A DNA stretch of 64,000 nucleotides from Montifringilla adamsi (lineage: Eukaryota; Chordata; Aves; Passeriformes; Passeridae): positions 3,243,054-3,307,053 of the forward strand of contig JAGGNK010006559.1 in assembly GCA_017590115.1 (NCBI GenBank). Reading direction: 5' to 3'. Both the position numbers and the translations under genes were made by a program. Shown here one piece after another: positions 37,301 to 49,165 of this stretch. The number at the start of each line of letters is the position of its first letter. Position 1 is the first letter of the stretch. A model generated the notes under the pieces. The model was not told where the DNA came from. It did not search any database and saw only the letters and a program-made list of their open reading frames with translations.

Positions 37301-37892
37301 AGTAATACAAATCTCTGGAACTGGAACAAAAGACATCAGTGAAACTTGCCTTTTAAAAAGTAAATATCATAAAAAACTTATAAATAACAAGTATTAATTT
37401 TTCCCTTTGTCCAGACTTTACATTAACAAAGTGTGCTAACTCCCTGAAAGAAATATGAAAGTTCACCTCTACTTTCTTCTGGACCTCATGTGGGTGAGTA
37501 CTGATTCAACTATTGAGAATAACAAAAGGATGATTTTAATTAGCTCTTTTGTACACCTGTTCAGGACATAATTCTTATTAAATTAATGCACATTATTTAT
37601 AGTCTATTGTAAGAAAAAAAAAAACTAAAATCTGACTGAAATTAGGGGGAAGAGAATGGCATTTTCCCATGCCAGACTTGAATGATATGGAAGGCAATGC
37701 TATTCAAAATGCCAGCAGCATATGCCAGCTTCAATTAGAACATGAAAGGAAAATCTGTTGCTAAAATATAACAACACGCTTTGAGGACCTTACATGTGCT
37801 TATTTAGAACTTATAGGGTTGAATATCCTTTAAAAATTCTAAATTTTGACATTTTGTTGAAGCTGTTGTGAAGTACTGGTCTTACTGTAGGA

Positions 37893-37985
37893 GTCTCTGG
37901 ATGAAATACTGTGTCCTGTGCTTTGCAGAATTTCAGAATAGATTATCATAAGGATCACTTCTGGCCTGAGAATCTTTCGGAATAG
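37893..37985 (+). mobile_element. Ancient CR1-type LINE 3' end
   Basis: The order GAGTCTCTGGATGAAATACT, then TGTCCTGTGCTTTGCAGAAT, TTCAGAATAGATTATCATAA and ACTTCTGGCCTGAGAATCTT follows the 3' end of an old CR1 lineage common to sauropsids (turtles, crocodilians, birds). That lineage ends in an 'AGACTAGATGATCA..TGGTCCCTTCTGGCCTT' block. The sense is plus. It differs clearly from the young avian 3' ends elsewhere here and is heavily substituted, so the insertion is probably very old. The family was assigned from memory and should be confirmed against a repeat library. Confidence 0.7.
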
Positions 37986-38287
37986 TCTGAGAAAGAATTC
38001 ATTGAAGTTATTGCATCTTGTCCTTCCATGTCACATTTCCCAGGTAATTGCCTACAGCAAGAATGAGATAGTTGCTTTCCAGCTGGCTGGATCTATGGGC
38101 TGCCATGCTCCCTCACATGCTGGAAAGACAGTGAAGTGGAAAGAACTTTGCTCCAGAAGGCATGAGGTCAATCCACGTGACATGGCCTGAACTGTATCAG
38201 GCACAAAAGAGTTTCCCCTTTAGTTTTCAGTGCTGCTGGAGAGACTGCATAGTGTTGCTGAAACAGTCACACAGCACAGTATAACCC
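37986..38287. other. Unique spacer, no gene seen
   Basis: About 300 bp lie between the ancient CR1 end and LTR copy 2. A 62-codon frame here (38002-38190) has no recognisable features. Confidence 0.55.
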
Positions 38288-38808
38288 TGTCATAGTTTAA
38301 CCCCAACCAGCAAGCAAGCACCAGGCAGCCACTCATTCATTCCCCTCCTTGCCCCCCTGGTGGGGACGACAATTGGAAAAAAAGGTAAAACTCTTGTGTT
38401 GAGATCAGAACCATTTAATGATTAAAATAAAATAAAATAAAATAATAATTGTAATGAAGAGGAGAGAGAAAGCGATGAATAAAACCCAAGAGAAACCATT
38501 AGTCCATTCCTGATCAGCAATCAGCAGCCCCTGGCCAAGTCTCCCAGTTTTTATACTGAGTTCTATGACATGGAATATCCCTTTGGCTGGTTCTGTCAGC
38601 TGTCCAAGCTTTGTTACCCACCAGTGTCTTGTGCAGCTTCTAACTGGCAGAGCATTGGAAACTGAAAAGTCCCTGACTTAGAGTAAGAGCTATTTAGCAA
38701 GGACTAAACCACCAGTGTGTTATTTTTATTCTTATACTAAATCCAAAACACAGCACTGTACCAACAACTAAGATGAAAATTAACCCTATCCCAGATGAAA
38801 CAAGGACA
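38288..38808 (-). mobile_element. Solo LTR of an avian endogenous retrovirus, copy 2
   Basis: Same family as 5795-6390. On the plus strand it starts TGTCATAGTTTAACCCCAAC and ends GAAACAAGGACA. Shared blocks include TGTTGAGATCAGAACCATTT, ATGGAATATCCCTTTGGCTG, AAAAGTCCCTGACTTAG and CTAAATCCAAAACACAGCAC. The LTR's sense is minus, with the TATA region (GTATAAAAACTGG) complementary to about 38545-38557. The flanks AACCC and AATCC look like a 5-bp target duplication with one mismatch. It contains an (AAAAT)n tract at 38423-38447. No internal region adjoins. About 521 bp. Confidence 0.88.
38423..38447 (+). repeat. (AAAAT)n microsatellite inside the LTR
   Basis: Four to five consecutive AAAAT units followed by AATAATAAT. 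The homologous part of copy 1 (about 5920-5998) is instead a mixed ATT/GTT tract. The low-complexity spot is therefore a family trait that has evolved separately in each copy. Confidence 0.85.
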
Positions 38809-40490
38809 AATCCACAGGCTAAACTGATGTATGACAATCTCATGTGAAAACCTTGAGCTGCCTTTTAAGCCAGGGGCAGCTCAGGAATCCTTGCTCCAGT
38901 AGTCTGGCACTCCCTTTCATGGCTTATTTCATTTATTGGAATTGGTTAGGAGCCACAATCCATGTCTTTGAACATTTATTGTCTTAGACACCAAAATTGT
39001 CTTTGGAATAGACTCAGACTCCATATCTAGGATCAGTACCTGCTATCTAGGATACTTTCTAGGAAAAACTTTGGCTGATCTGCACAGCTTCCTGAAAGTT
39101 TTTTAAAAGAACTGACAGCTGTCATGGACTGTGGCTTAATTCAAGCAGTCCAGTCCTTAATAGAGTTATAATAGAAGTGCAACTTAATTACAGATCTTTT
39201 CCCATTATTTTTATGTAAAATGCACACTGGCCACTTTCTCTGTGGTGCACTAATGTTTTGTGATGTTAAAATGTCATTTGTTTTTAAAAGGTCATATAGG
39301 AGTCAAAGTTGTCTTAGTTATCCCCTTCCTGGTATTATAGGAAAATTTTCATAGAGTTAACATGAATGACTTTTAATAGTCTAAAAATCTAGAACAAAAA
39401 AAATCAAATTTGAAGTAATTAATTGCATAATTTTTACCCTAGTCAGGAATAAATTTTTAAATTTATCAAGTGACAGAAAGTTGTTTCTAAGACTTTGGTT
39501 TAACATGACATTGCAGATGACATTCTGGCCCTTGTAGGCAGAGCCTTAGTCTTGTCTGCTAAACTCTCAACCACTCCTTTTAAAGACTTGTTAGACAATA
39601 AATACAAAGAAATACTAGTGGGAATATAAACAGAAACTAGATATTCCTGTCTGAAAATACACCAGAATACTTTTAGTCAACATTTAGATAAAATAAGCTC
39701 ATTAAAAGATTTAGATTTTAAAATAAAGCAATGTAGTTTCCAGATCTATGGCAGACAAGACTTTTAAAATATTTACCCTTTCACATAGGGGCACAACACC
39801 CCTTGAAGCAGAAGCTGCCTGAACTGCTCTGTAATTGAAAAATATGTGTGGTGTCTCTCAATCTCTTTCTCTACGTGATGTCAGCATTGGTGCTCCATCC
39901 CATCCCCCAACCCCCCCATTCAGTGTTATATTCTGTTTGCCTGATTTTATTTTATTTTCACATTTTCAAGATGTGCATATTATGCTAAGGATGCAAAGCT
40001 CCTGCTTTTGCATCAGTGACACCAAATGCAAAAATTATAAATGAGGCTAATCAAAAATCATTCAGAAGTCCTTTGCCTTCCCCAAAGAAAAAGGAGCTTT
40101 GAATATAATAGTCTGTAGAATCTGACTAATGTTGCCATTTTTCTTCTTTCCAGTAGAAATAAAGAAAAAGGAAGAATAATATCTTTTGTGGGAGCATATT
40201 ACCACCAAAATCTTATTTAAAATATAACTTCTGTGTCATATTGAGCTATCCAAATTGTTCATGGTCAGAATGCTGTACTCAACTCCTGATTTAGGATTCC
40301 GGCCTTGTAGTTCACTTTCTCATTACTGTGTCCTGAGTGTCTGCTTGGGCAGTCTCGAGATTCTGCTCCCCAAACCTCTTCAAGAACCCCTAGGAGAGAA
40401 GAAACAAGCTGAAGCTTCAACCAGAGCATCAGAAAGTCTGCAACTTCAACTGCATGTGGCCTGCAGCCATCAAGTTCAAGTTCAAAGTAA

Positions 40491-40655
40491 CACCAGTCAG
40501 GAAAACAAAAGCCCTGTTTTAGTGAATATACAGTCACGTTCAATGCAAATCACTGGGGAGGACATGCAAATCTAAGAGCAGATGATGACTCTGCTACATC
40601 TTCTGATTCAGAGACAGAAGAGAGCCAAAGAGATGAGCTTTATAATTTTAAGTAA
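40491..40655 (+). other. Short acidic, serine-rich open frame, unassigned
   Basis: Between in-frame stops at 40488 and 40653 the plus strand encodes about 54 residues. The second half is strikingly acidic and serine-rich (DDDSATSSDSETEES) and ends in NFK followed by TAA. The composition resembles the tail of a real protein more than translated AT-rich DNA does. There is no ATG, however. A second frame (40255-40575) overlaps it with a different register, and I recognise no homologue. It could be a terminal exon, a decayed retrocopy or chance. Confidence 0.12.
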
Positions 40656-41555
40656 AGCACGTTATCCTGCAATCAATTTGGAAGTAAATGCTTGTTTGTT
40701 ACACATACAGTAAGGGGACGCCTCATGTGCAGAGGTACAAAGACACAAAAAAAAACCCCAGAGTAACAAAGGGAAATGAAATTAAGTATATCATGCCTAA
40801 TTAGCATCCATTGTAAAACACTCAGGTCCCAGTCTACAGAAGGATGGAGAGGATCATGGCAGCAGGAAAACAGTGCCCCCTTCAAACTGCAGCAGCTCCA
40901 TCACCAAGAGGGTCTCTTCTCTAAACACAGGGCCCGTGCCCTGGGAAGGCAGCCAAGAAGTTGCAACAGATGGAGAAGTTACCCCAATGTCACTGATCAA
41001 AGGACAGAGTAAAATATTGCATCTTTCTTCAAGAAAATGCAAAACTTTAAATACTTAAGAAAACCAATCCAAAAGTAGACAATCAGGGAGTCTTTAGGGA
41101 GCTTTATAATCAGCATTTTGTTCAGCAGCAAATATTTTGAATCATAAATTGGGATACCATAGGAACATAAGGTAAAGGTTTTGGGGGTTTTATGTAGAAA
41201 TCAACAATGCCTTATCTGTAGTTGAAGTCATGTTGCTACATCTACTCTGCCCAGGGTTTAGGATGATTATTTTTGTTCTGAATATGTGAGACTGTTCTGT
41301 TGCCAAGAGACATTATGTTGGGAAATGTTGAAGATGGACATCAATAAGTCAACAGAGCATGCATGTGTGTCACGCTATGTCCTAATACTACCAAATATTA
41401 TGCCAAAATTAGATGCAATTAGAACAGGAATTCTGTAAGGGCAGAAGACAGCACACTGAAGCAGTGTTGTGAAAGTTTGCCAATATCCTTGTATTTGTTT
41501 CGCGTGAATTACAGTTGTTAGCCCTCCCCTTTCAGGAACTTCCTTTTTCCCCAGG

Positions 41556-41578
41556 AAAAAAAAAAAAAAAAAAAAAAA
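41556..41578 (+). repeat. Poly-A tract, 23 bases
   Basis: Twenty-three consecutive A bases preceded by TTCCCCAGG and followed by GATATGG. I see no retrocopy body immediately upstream on the plus strand, so it is not clearly an insertion tail. Confidence 0.9.
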
Positions 41579-44500
41579 GATATGGACAAAAAACAGTCTG
41601 TCCTTTAATAAGGAGTACTGAGCTGCCTTGTCAGGAGGCTGCAATGACTTACTCTTTTCCAGAAGAAAAATATGTGGGATGAATTAAGACACTCCCTTGC
41701 TTTCAGGACAGAGCAGTTTCATGTAATTCATACTGAATATCAAGATGAAAACTTGTCCTACTCTAGTTATCTTCCTTTAAATTTGTGGGAAAATTGCATG
41801 TTGTTCTCAGTTGCTAGAAGTAAAATAAGCAATCTGGGAATGCCCAATGAAGGTTGCCCTAAAACATCAGCATTCTCTCTATACTTTCTCTACATTATTA
41901 AGGGAGAAGATAAAATTTGGTAGCTCATTACGAGGTTCAATACTGTGAAGAGGAAGGTGAATGGAGCTCATAGACAGAAATAGTACAAATAGGCACAGAA
42001 GAGACTGAAAAGAAGGTATCAACCCAATAGAATCAGCTAGGAAAAAAAACCAGCTTGGTTTTCGTGAAATAAAACAGGAAATATTGGGGGGGAAAGAGTA
42101 CAGATAGTTTTACTATTGAATTTTCAAATAATAAAATAATTATTAAATACCAGAAAATGTATATGAATCACAGTTGATGGCCACAGCATAAATTTGATCC
42201 TAGAACTGGTATGAAAATAGCTTTCAAAAAATTACACTAAATCAACTTGAGTATTTTATTATAATAATAATAAACAAAATATAATTTATTATCTTTGTAT
42301 TTCTAAGCAAGAATTCTTTAAAACAAAAAAAACCCTCAAATTTTTTTAAAAAAACCTCATGATCAGACATTGAAATATCACCATATAAATATAGCTCTCA
42401 TCTGTCACCAAACAGTTTGGTTCCACATGCAAATGAAATAATATGAATCAGCCATGGCCTGTTTTTTTACAGATCAGATTGCATCCTATGCCATGAAGTA
42501 GAGGTCCAGAATACTCCTAGTGGAACATCCTTGCATAACCAAAATTAGTTCCACAGATGGCACACTGAAATAGAAAGACAGAAAGATGCTCTGTGAAGGT
42601 CAGGGAGCATAATGCTCACACTTCTGAGGGTGACTTTTTTCAGTAGAGAATGGAACCCATCCGAGGGAGCAGAAAAACCCTTGTAAAATAATTGTGCTGT
42701 AGTCCATTTCCAATGAAAATATTCTACATCATTACATTCATTATACACTCCCCCCCAAAATACAAGATGTATCTCAGAAATACTGAGACATCACATAAAA
42801 GAACCTTCTGCCTTAATGAAATGGGTAAAATCAGATATGGCTAGAATGTGTATACAGAAAACAGACCAGCAGTGCCATTGATTTTTAGTGATCAAAGTAA
42901 AAATCAATGGATTAATGCATTTCAGTCTCAGTAAAAAACATTTTATGAGTCTTTCATTTAATACATAGTACTCTAAAATCCAATGGTCCCCTCTCTAAGT
43001 GGTCTTTTATTTCCATAGGACTAATTAGAAATGTGTTTCTGCATTGTAAAGTGCATCTGTCCAAACTACAACTTGCTTGAGAGCATACTGGCACAAGCTA
43101 TAATGAACAGCAAGTGTGGTGGAAAAAATCATACGAGATGATCCATTTAGTTCTGCCCGTGTTCAGCCTTGCATGTACAGAGTTAGGATGACTGGAGGAT
43201 ATTCATGAGGACTGGGGACTATTTTGTACGATCTAAGTGAATAAGTCTTATAAATATAGCCCAGCACTTTCATCATTCTACATTTCCTGAATCAGGAAAG
43301 AGATTCTTTCACCCATGTGATATGTTTTTCTAGTCATATTTCCTTTTATAAGCCTGTAAATCATAAAAACAGGAGCATGCAAAGGAAGCAGTTATTTTTA
43401 AGTAATGCTAAATACACTCATTGACAACTCTTGTTGGTGTCTCTTTTTCTGTACATCCTTGCTGGATCACAAATAGCATATACAGTGCCTGATTTGGAAG
43501 ATGCTTGAAAAAGGAAAAAAAGGAAAAAAAGTAACATTGCATCATTTTAAGTCTGATGACTGTAAAAAAACAATTACTGCATTGCTGATGTATGCATCTA
43601 ATGTCACAGATTTTAGAGTGCTTTCAGACATACATTAAGGTGATGTTTAGAATAGGAAAGGACATCCAAACATAAGCCTTAGGAGAGCCAGCAGGATTCA
43701 GGATTTTGGAAGTAAACATTTTCCTCCTGTTCCTATGAAAAAATGTATCCTTCCAACTAACGCTCCATGAGCTTAATTATATTGCTTCTGAAATAATGGT
43801 GAAAGTACTGCAAGCACATTCATAAAATTACCAAAATAATGAAGAGTAATTAACCTTGTTTTATTTTAGATTATCTTCTCTGCTAAGAATCAGAAGAAAA
43901 ATAAACCCTGTGCCTCACTAGAACCTGAAGTCAATACCACATAAAGGTCCCTGACAAGAGGAGAGTGAAGCAGTAAAAACAGCAAGTAGAAAGATAGAAC
44001 TAGCAGTATTAAAAAATAAAACAGGTAATTTTCTCAGAATAGAAGGTCTTATTTGAAAAGAACATCATTCTAGGTCCAGTGGAATCTAAGGAAAACAAAA
44101 AGTATTTAATTTCTTTTAATGGAGTGTTTCAGTGGTAAGGAGACACGTAGAAAATATTAAGACTGAAAAAAAGCTTATGAGTACAGCGGGGCATGGAGGT
44201 ACTCTTTAAGGAACATGCAATTGAGGAGCAATGTGGTTCTGTGTATCTTGGGGAGGGCCCTGCTGCTATGATCCCTGCTTGAAGCACTGTGGAAGCTCCT
44301 GATGACTGTGAAGTACCACAAAAACACTGGCAAATGAACCAAGAGCTTGTTTGTCTCCCCTGCATTGTGAACAATAATTAAAGCAAACATTAAGTCCGTG
44401 TACATGAATTGAACAGTGCAGCAAAGGCTGGGAAGAGACCTTGCGAGAGAAGGCAGAAGAAAGCAGTCCCCTGTGGTAAGTCCTCCAGGTACCTCCCCGA

Positions 44501-46070
44501 ACAGGGTCCTCCTTTCTCTGGGGATCTTGAGCAATTTTATTTTCTCCTGATTTTGATTAGGTCAGTTTCTCTAACAGTGCAGCAGTTCATTTGACAAAGA
44601 ACAAAACCTTGCTGTTCCACTGTCATTTTCATGTCTTTCAACTTTGTTCACCTTTTTCATGCTGCTGTTTTCAAAACAAGAGACAAAATGGAGTTCTACC
44701 ATGTTCTCATTTGGAACAAGCTTCCATTTTATCTTTCCCCTTTCACATAAGATTCCTTCTAACACTGCTGAAATGGGAGTGTGCTGGGTTGTGCTTTGAT
44801 TCCTGCAGGAGATGAGAGTAAGAAAGACCTGTTGGCTTCAGTCGTTAAGCTGTACCAGGACCTGAAATAACCATCTGACTGAACGATCCATAGTTGTGAC
44901 CACTGAAAACAAGAGTGAACATATCAATGGAAAATAGAGTTCCCAAAAATAGAAGGAGACTGTTATAATCATCTCTTTCTATCTTGGATTTCAAGGCTTT
45001 CTCTTCCAAACTGAAGTGGTGTATAACTTCAAGATGACATTGTGTTGAGATTTGGAATGCAGACCTTCAGTTTTGATGAGAATATAGTCTTATTTTTTGT
45101 CCACTCTTATTTAATGACTTAACAAATTTTATCACAGAAAGACTGGTGTGAATGATAGAGTACTTCAGCTTGCCAATAATTCATGGATTTTAAAATACTG
45201 TTGACTTCAATGGAAAGGAGACTGAACTATTAAAATTTACATCTGAAACAAAAAGTCCAGGAGTGTTGGGCAGAAAAATATATGTTTTTCTAGTGATTGA
45301 AACAATTTTATTTTAATGTTCAACTTTAAATTGTTAATTTGTTATGAAAAAAACCCAGAATTTTAAAGTGAAAACAGTTTGATCAAGCAAAAACTGAAAA
45401 ACCTTCATCAAACATGTCAAATTTAGTTACTTTGACAGTGTTGAAACTTTGTCCCTGCTCTTTTAAAATTAAAGCCCGGCTAAAAATGCCTTATTTCATT
45501 AAATAATTGGATTTTAACAAAGTGACATAATATGATAGAATATGCCTGTGTCTAAGTCTCTCTCTCAGCTTGTCTCGTAAGTCCAGACTAATAGGATTCT
45601 CAAAGCAAATACTGAGAAACACCTAACAACAACCCTATGTAATTATCTGATGGCCACTTTGAAATTTACCTTCCTTACATATGTAAATCCTTCTTTTAAT
45701 TTGAAGATTAAAAGGTGAAGGGTTGGAAATTTGATATCTACATTGCTCAGTGATTTGAAATGGACATATTAAAGTCTATCTGATTGCATTGTAGCAAGCT
45801 CTAGTGGCAACAATGTGAAAAATCAATAAAACAAAACCATAAATGCAAAATCTAAACAGTAATCTGAATTGTAGGATAATCCAGTGGTTATTTAACCCTC
45901 CCTGACACTACAGTAAGGAAGTGTTTTTTCCATTACAGAAATGCCTTGTAGCTCATTTAAAAGCATTATATGGTACTGCACTTAAGTCCATGTTAAGATC
46001 TGCACTTACAAGATCTGTGGTACATTTTAGGAATTAAACATGGTCCTAAATTGGTCCCAGTAGACAAGGA

Positions 46071-46118
46071 AGAAGTCTATGTATAATATATACATATTAT
46101 ATTATGCAGAAGTCTATG
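46071..46118. repeat. Direct repeats flanking an AT palindrome
   Basis: AGAAGTCTATG occurs at 46071-46081 and again at 46108-46118. Between them lies TATAATAT (46082-46089), spacer ATAC, then ATATTATA (46094-46101), a perfect inverted repeat. The arrangement resembles a tiny insertion flanked by a target duplication, but it is too small to classify and could have arisen by slippage. Confidence 0.6.
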
Positions 46119-48539
46119 CATAGTATTTAATACTGATGCAGTGGAGTCCTTTTGACTGTTTGCTTTTAATGTATTTTGCTTTATGGGTCCTGGTAGCCCG
46201 GTCCCAGCCTGATATGTCATAAACCTCCTATAAAATTTCTCCCGGCTTTTCCTCTCTGTCCTTCTTGTATAGGCACAGATAGCAAGCATCTCCCCACAGC
46301 TGTGGCAGTTCTAAGAAACCATATTACATTTCAACACTGAAACACAAAGCGTGTCCCATTCCCCCTGCCCTGTATTTTTTATTCCTGCTTCCATACCAAG
46401 CACACTCCACTGGCAGTTACGGACAGACACCTTCTCCTCCCAGCATCACTCCTCCTGCTGTGTTGTATCCATTGCTGAAGGGAAGAGAGTTCTCCTGTGC
46501 ACTGATGTTTTTAGGGTAGGTGTCTCCAAAGTGTAGATGCATTTAAAATGGCTTTCATACATAGCTGAACCTGTCAACAAATGCCATGCCAGTCACGTAA
46601 CTGAATTGCAGTCAGTCCCTCTCTGGCCTTTATTTACAAACTTTGATCATAGGTGTCTGTTTGTGGCCTGTGCCTGTCAATGTACTACAGCATCTGGCTC
46701 TTGGTACAATCAGACTTGGAATTCCCTCCACTGAAAAGTTCGCCAAGAGAAACTGTTTTGTGCTTGTCTCAAAAGTAAACTTGCACAGGACTGTTCATAA
46801 GGGCTTCATCAGTGCCTGCTGGGAATTACGTTTTGGAGACTTTTGTGCTTTTTTTTGCTCTCACTTGTACTCACCAGAGCCTTCCACTGTGCTGCATTGC
46901 CCAAGACAGCTTGAGTGGGATTACACTAAAATTTTTGGGGAGGGAGGTGTTATAGAAGAGATGCTTTTCATTTTGTAAGACTGAGCTATACACACACACG
47001 CCTCCCCCCTAAAAAACAACCAAACAAACTAAACAAAGGAGCACAAAGCAGAGACACTAGAAATCTCAAAGTTAATGGCAGCATTTTAACATATTGACCT
47101 TTCTTTTTTTCCTTGTTTCTTTTTACATTTCCTTTTTTTCAAAAAAAATTTAAAGCTCAACATTTCCCATTCATAAAAAAAATCCCAACATTTCTAACAA
47201 ACTGTGGCATTTCAGTATAATTCTAAGAACTGGATAGAAATATATCAGCCAAAACTATTGGTACAAAAAGAGAACTTACTGCAGAATTTGTTTTAGATTT
47301 TGAATTATAGTGAACAAAGGTAAGATAAATTATTGTCTTGGGCTGAATGCTACAATAGCTGTAGAATTGTTCCATTTTCACATTTATTTAGAAAAAAAAT
47401 ATTGTGTATGGAGGGTGAACTCTTCAAATTTAAAGTTTAAAAATCACTGTTGTAACGTTAAAAAAGTATGAAAGGTAACAAAATTTTCAATTTTTCATGG
47501 GTTAGGAAAAGTTGGCAAAAAATAAGTTAAATTGATGAATGGGCATTAAGTAATTTGGAAGTGATATTTACTGTGCTTTAGTGTGGGAAAAGTTCAATGC
47601 TAATCACCTTTGTGAATTTTTTCTGGGAAAACTATTAACTAGTATAATTTATTTCATTTAACTAAACTCTGACACTAACATGCTAATAAATAAAAATGAA
47701 ATAAAGTCTTCAGTAGGCCTTCTGAAACATGAAATTACACTAACCCTTTGAAGCTAATACTTGAGCAGGCAATTCATAATTCAGCAGGCTTCCAGCATCT
47801 TCCTTAGGAGAAAAACAGTGAGTTCATGCTATGCTTAGGAGAAAATTTATCCTGTAAATGGCTGGGATTTCTTTTTGCTTCACAGTCAGCCTGGGTCAAC
47901 AGGCTCAGCAGCCAGTTTTCCCCTTTTACCAATACAGTCACTCTTGGTAATCTCACTTCTGGTAATCCAATGAAGAAAATAGGAAGAAGAAAATATGGAA
48001 ATAGTTCTTGTTTTTCTCTATCAGATTTAAATATAATTATTTTTAACTAAAAATATGAATATTAAATCAAATCTAGTACCCACAAATTATTGAAATAATT
48101 CTGGAAATGTTATTGATTCTTTCTGTTCATCAAGAACAGTTGGGTTTGTGAATACCACTATTTTGGAATGGCCTTTTTAAGTATAGAAGCTGGTTTTTGG
48201 AAAAACAAATTTCTATCAAGGATGTCTATCAAAAACTTGGCTTTTTTTCAGTAAAGGGGTTGAAAGTCAGTAACCAACCCTCAACAAAACAGCAGAGCAA
48301 AGGATCTCAGAGGCTGTTGCCTCTGTGATGGATAGTGTCTTATTATGGATGATTTCACTTTATAAATTTGATAGCTCTTTTTAAGCCTGTTGTGAAATAT
48401 GGATGATCATCACGATAACGATGCATTTAATATTATTATTATTTCTAGAAGAATAAGAAGATGTATACATTTTCAATGCTTAAAAAAGCTGTCCAAAGAC
48501 AGCGTCCTGGGAAGCAGGAACAACTGGGTGTGATGGTTC

Positions 48540-49165
48540 TGTCAGATGTTTCAATCCCAGCAATCAACTGTGCCCCATGCAACTGATCACTCACTCCCCA
48601 GCCAGTAGGACTAGGGAGAGAATTGGAAGGGTAACAGCTGGAAAAGCTGTGGTATGAGAGAAAGACAGTTTCATAGGATAAGCAAAAGCCACACAGGCAA
48701 ACAAAGAAACAAAAAAATTCACTGCTTCCCATGTGTGGGCAGGTGTTCAGCCATCTCCAGGAGAGCAGGACCCATCATGCATAACAGTGACTTGGGAAGA
48801 CAAAAGCCATCACTCCAAAAAAACCCCTTTCTCCTTCTTGCCTCCATTTTATATGCTGAGCATGGTTTCATATGGTCTGGAATATCCCTTTGGTCAGTTT
48901 GGGTCACCTGTCCCAGCTGGGTCACCTGTCCCAGCTGTGTCGCCTCTCAAATTCCCAGGCACTCCCACCTTCCTTGCCAGCATGGCAGTATGAAAAGCAG
49001 AAAAGGCCTTGGCTTTCCGTAAGCCCTGCTCAGCTATAGACAAAAGCAAAAAAGGCAAAAACATCTCTGTATTATTAATCCCTTTGCTAGCCACTGTGAA
49101 AAAAAAATTACCCTTGATCACCATGAAGAAAATAATCTCTGGAACAATGAGAATGAAACACATAA
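48540..49165 (-). mobile_element. Solo LTR of an avian endogenous retrovirus, copy 3
   Basis: A diverged relative of the LTRs at 5795 and 38288. The plus strand opens TGTCAGATGTTTCAATCCCA. It later has ATATGGTCTGGAATATCCCT, then TTGGTCAGTTTGGGTCACCT, CAGCATGGCAGTATGAAAAG and CTCTGTATTATTAATCC. The TATA region lies at about 48847-48854 (complement ATATAAAA), so the sense is minus. The right end is imprecise (49162-49170), and I found no clear target duplication. It contains an exact 18-bp tandem duplication (48901-48936). Blocks of low similarity at 48600-48800 suggest a different subfamily or local rearrangement. Open frames inside it are LTR by-products. Confidence 0.8.

Larger units (their letters stand above)
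29251..37892. other. Long unique stretch, no gene seen
   Basis: I see no gene, RNA gene or recognisable mobile element in 8.6 kb. Simple tracts at 29914-29975 and 31264-31354 and hairpins at 29576, 30574 and 30723 are listed separately. A 149-codon plus-strand frame at 35285-35734 has no recognisable domain. The segment 34684-34890 is slightly GC-richer but carries no motif. The stretch 34180-34370 looks like possible conserved non-coding DNA and is discussed as a finding. Confidence 0.5.
38809..48539. other. Long unique stretch, no gene seen
   Basis: Nearly 10 kb without a supported gene, RNA gene or mobile element. It contains the poly-A tract at 41556-41578, a small AT palindrome with flanking direct repeats at 46071-46118, and an acidic open frame near 40.6 kb. 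All three are listed separately. Short simple runs occur near 42253 (ATA), 43510 (A-rich) and 48430 (ATT). Open frames are all below 120 codons. Confidence 0.5.

Noticed and set aside
24235..38808. A full provirus bounded by two LTRs
   Set aside because: The LTRs at 24235 and 38288 belong to different families. No gag, pol or env-like frames lie between them, and each LTR has its own apparent target duplication, so they are separate solo LTRs.
41375..41578. Processed pseudogene ending in the poly-A tract
   Set aside because: No gene-like sequence or target duplication could be seen upstream of the A-run.
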